The notes under the pieces were generated by a model. The model was not told the origin of the DNA and did no database searches. It was given only the letters and a program-made list of their open reading frames with translations. A DNA stretch of 64,000 nt from Pikeienuella piscinae (GTDB taxonomy: Bacteria; Pseudomonadota; Alphaproteobacteria; Rhodobacterales; Rhodobacteraceae), in NCBI RefSeq assembly GCF_011044155.1, contig NZ_CP049056.1:4158001-4222000 (forward strand). The letters are read 5' to 3'. Each line of letters opens with the position of its first letter. Positions within the stretch are counted from its first letter, which is position 1. Below, piece after piece: positions 62,772-64,000 of this stretch. Position numbers and translations under genes: made by a program.

Positions 62772-64000
62772 ATGAAACTCTCCAGACTGTCCGCGATCAC
62801 TGCGGCGGCGCTGCTGGCGGCGAGTCCGGCGTTGGCGGACCTCGTGTTCCCATCGCTCAGCTACCGCACCGGCGCTTACGCCGCGAGCGGCATCCCCTTC
62901 GCCGACGGCTATGCCGATTACTTCACCCTGGTGAACGAACGCGATGGAGGCATCGGCGGCGTGAAGGCGCGGGTGCCGGAATGCGAGACCGGCTACAACA
63001 CCGAAAAGGGCGTCGAGTGTTATGAGTCGACCAAGGGCGAGGGCGATGGCGCGTTGCTCTATCAGCCCCTCTCCACCGGCATCACCTACCAGCTGATCCC
63101 CAAGGTTTCGGCCGATGGAATTCCGATGCACTCGATGGGGTATGGCCGCACCTCGGCCGCCAACGGCAAGGTGTTCGAATGGGTTTTCACCTACCCGACC
63201 AATTACTGGGCCGGCGCCTCGGTCGCGGTGAAGTACATTCTGAACGAGAATGGCGGCGATATTTCCGGCAAGAACATTGCGCTGCTTTACCACAATTCGG
63301 CCTATGGCAAGGAGCCGATCCGGACGCTGGAGGAACTCGCCAAGAAGCATGGTTTTTCCCTCACGCTGCTGCCGATCGACGCGCCCGGACAGGAGCAGAA
63401 ATCGCAATGGCTTCAAATCCGGCGCGAACGGCCGGATTACGTTCTCTTCTGGGGCTGGGGCGTGATGAACCAGGTCGCGATTCAGGAGGCCGCGAACATC
63501 CGTTACCCGATGGAGAATTTCATCGGCATCTGGTGGTCGGGCGCCGAGCCTGACGTGATCCCGGCGGGCGCCGGCGCGGACGGCTACAAGGCGCTGGCCT
63601 TTTTCGGCACCGGCGACGACTGGCCGATCTTCGACGATATCCGGAAATACGTTGTGGACGCGGGAAAGGCCGCCGGCGCCGGTGATAATATCGGCTCGGT
63701 CGGCTACAACCGCGGCCTCTACGCGGCGATGCTGGCGGTCGAGGCGACGAAGACGGCGCAGGAACTGAGTGGCGAGAAGAACATCACCGCCGCGATGATG
63801 CGCGACGGGATGGAGGCGCTGGAGATCACCGAGGAAAAGTTGACGGCGCTCGGCCTCGCCGGCTTCGGCCCTACATTCAAGGTCACCTGCGCGAACCATG
63901 GCGGGCCGGGCCTTGGCGCGATCCAGCAATGGGACGCCGACGCCCAGACCTGGAGCATCATCACCGACTTCGTTGAGCCTGATATGGACGTGCTCCAGCC
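62772..64000 (+). CDS. ABC transporter substrate-binding protein, Liv-type, partial
   Basis: At least 409 residues; the gene continues beyond the right edge. There is a signal peptide (KLSRLSAITAAALLAASPAL, cleaved near ALADL). The mature protein is a periplasmic type I binding fold: LSYRTGAYAASGIPFADGYA, WVFTYPTNYWAGASVAVKYI, IALLYHNSAYGKEPIRTLEE, and VGYNRGLYAAMLAVEATKTA. Length and pattern resemble branched-chain/amide or acid-binding LivK-type proteins. It completes the operon acyl-CoA synthetase-livG-livH-livM. Confidence 0.9.
   Translation, partial: MKLSRLSAITAAALLAASPALADLVFPSLSYRTGAYAASGIPFADGYADYFTLVNERDGGIGGVKARVPECETGYNTEKGVECYESTKGEGDGALLYQPLSTGITYQLIPKVSADGIPMHSMGYGRTSAANGKVFEWVFTYPTNYWAGASVAVKYILNENGGDISGKNIALLYHNSAYGKEPIRTLEELAKKHGFSLTLLPIDAPGQEQKSQWLQIRRERPDYVLFWGWGVMNQVAIQEAANIRYPMENFIGIWWSGAEPDVIPAGAGADGYKALAFFGTGDDWPIFDDIRKYVVDAGKAAGAGDNIGSVGYNRGLYAAMLAVEATKTAQELSGEKNITAAMMRDGMEALEITEEKLTALGLAGFGPTFKVTCANHGGPGLGAIQQWDADAQTWSIITDFVEPDMDVLQ

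Noticed and set aside
1-64000. CRISPR arrays, insertion sequences, integrases or prophage
   Set aside because: No regular short repeats, transposase or integrase motifs were seen in any frame.

Overview
The window is 64 kb of very GC-rich DNA with dense coding and many 4-base ATGA/GTGA start-stop overlaps. Gene content and order (pdxJ-acpS-lepB-rnc-era, lexA with a GTTC-N7-GTTC SOS box, DUF1491 beside era, TRAP and Liv transporters) point to an alphaproteobacterium, most like Rhodobacterales. This placement is inference from gene content; no search was run. I saw no phage, insertion sequence or CRISPR array.

Layout. 1-10.5 kb: fatty-acid type metabolism (SDR fragment, MBL hydrolase, DmdC-like acyl-CoA dehydrogenase with an upstream LiuR-like palindrome), MFS exporter, Sua5, D-2-hydroxyacid dehydrogenase, an HTH-TPR protein, recO, thioesterase and a lipoprotein. 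10.5-15.1 kb: core operon pdxJ-lysE-acpS-lepB-rnc-era-DUF1491 on the minus strand. 15.3-23.7 kb: an unusual TPR/SLOG-like/class III cyclase-like protein, ftsY, a DMT transporter, yciB, a 2-hydroxyacid dehydrogenase, an SH3 protein, an M48 lipoprotein protease and tRNA-Arg(CCT).

23.7-48.4 kb is the most interesting part: a divergent catabolic locus. Its centre is a regulator made of two complete LysR modules in one chain, with an AT-rich palindrome between it and the divergent plus-strand operon. The minus arm carries two HAL/PAL-fold lyases that lack the Ala-Ser-Gly triad needed for the MIO cofactor, then DUF427, a dipeptide-type ABC binding protein with two permeases but no ATPase, and a uronate-dehydrogenase-like protein. 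The plus arm carries two urocanase paralogues, both with Gly where canonical urocanases have the essential Cys, plus DUF917 (S-methyl-thiohydantoin desulfurase family), a GST, a hydantoinase, an M20 carbamoylase and a TRAP transporter. An ornithine-cyclodeaminase family gene coupled to a TPR gene follows. No hutI, hutF or hutG is seen. The best reading is degradation of ergothioneine, S-methyl-ergothioneine and/or another histidine betaine to glutamate: trimethylamine elimination, hydration to a (thio)hydantoin propionate, desulfurisation, ring opening and decarbamoylation. Doubling of both lyase and hydratase suggests two substrate branches.

48.8-64 kb: lexA, DUF599, a glycolate oxidase operon (glcD-glcE-glcF) that contains a membrane-anchored receiver-domain protein and ends in a trypsin-like protease, an Hsp20 gene with a clear intrinsic terminator, and a Liv-type ABC operon led by a long-chain acyl-CoA synthetase and interrupted by a small ORF, a lipoprotein and a VOC protein. 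Its binding-protein gene runs off the right edge.
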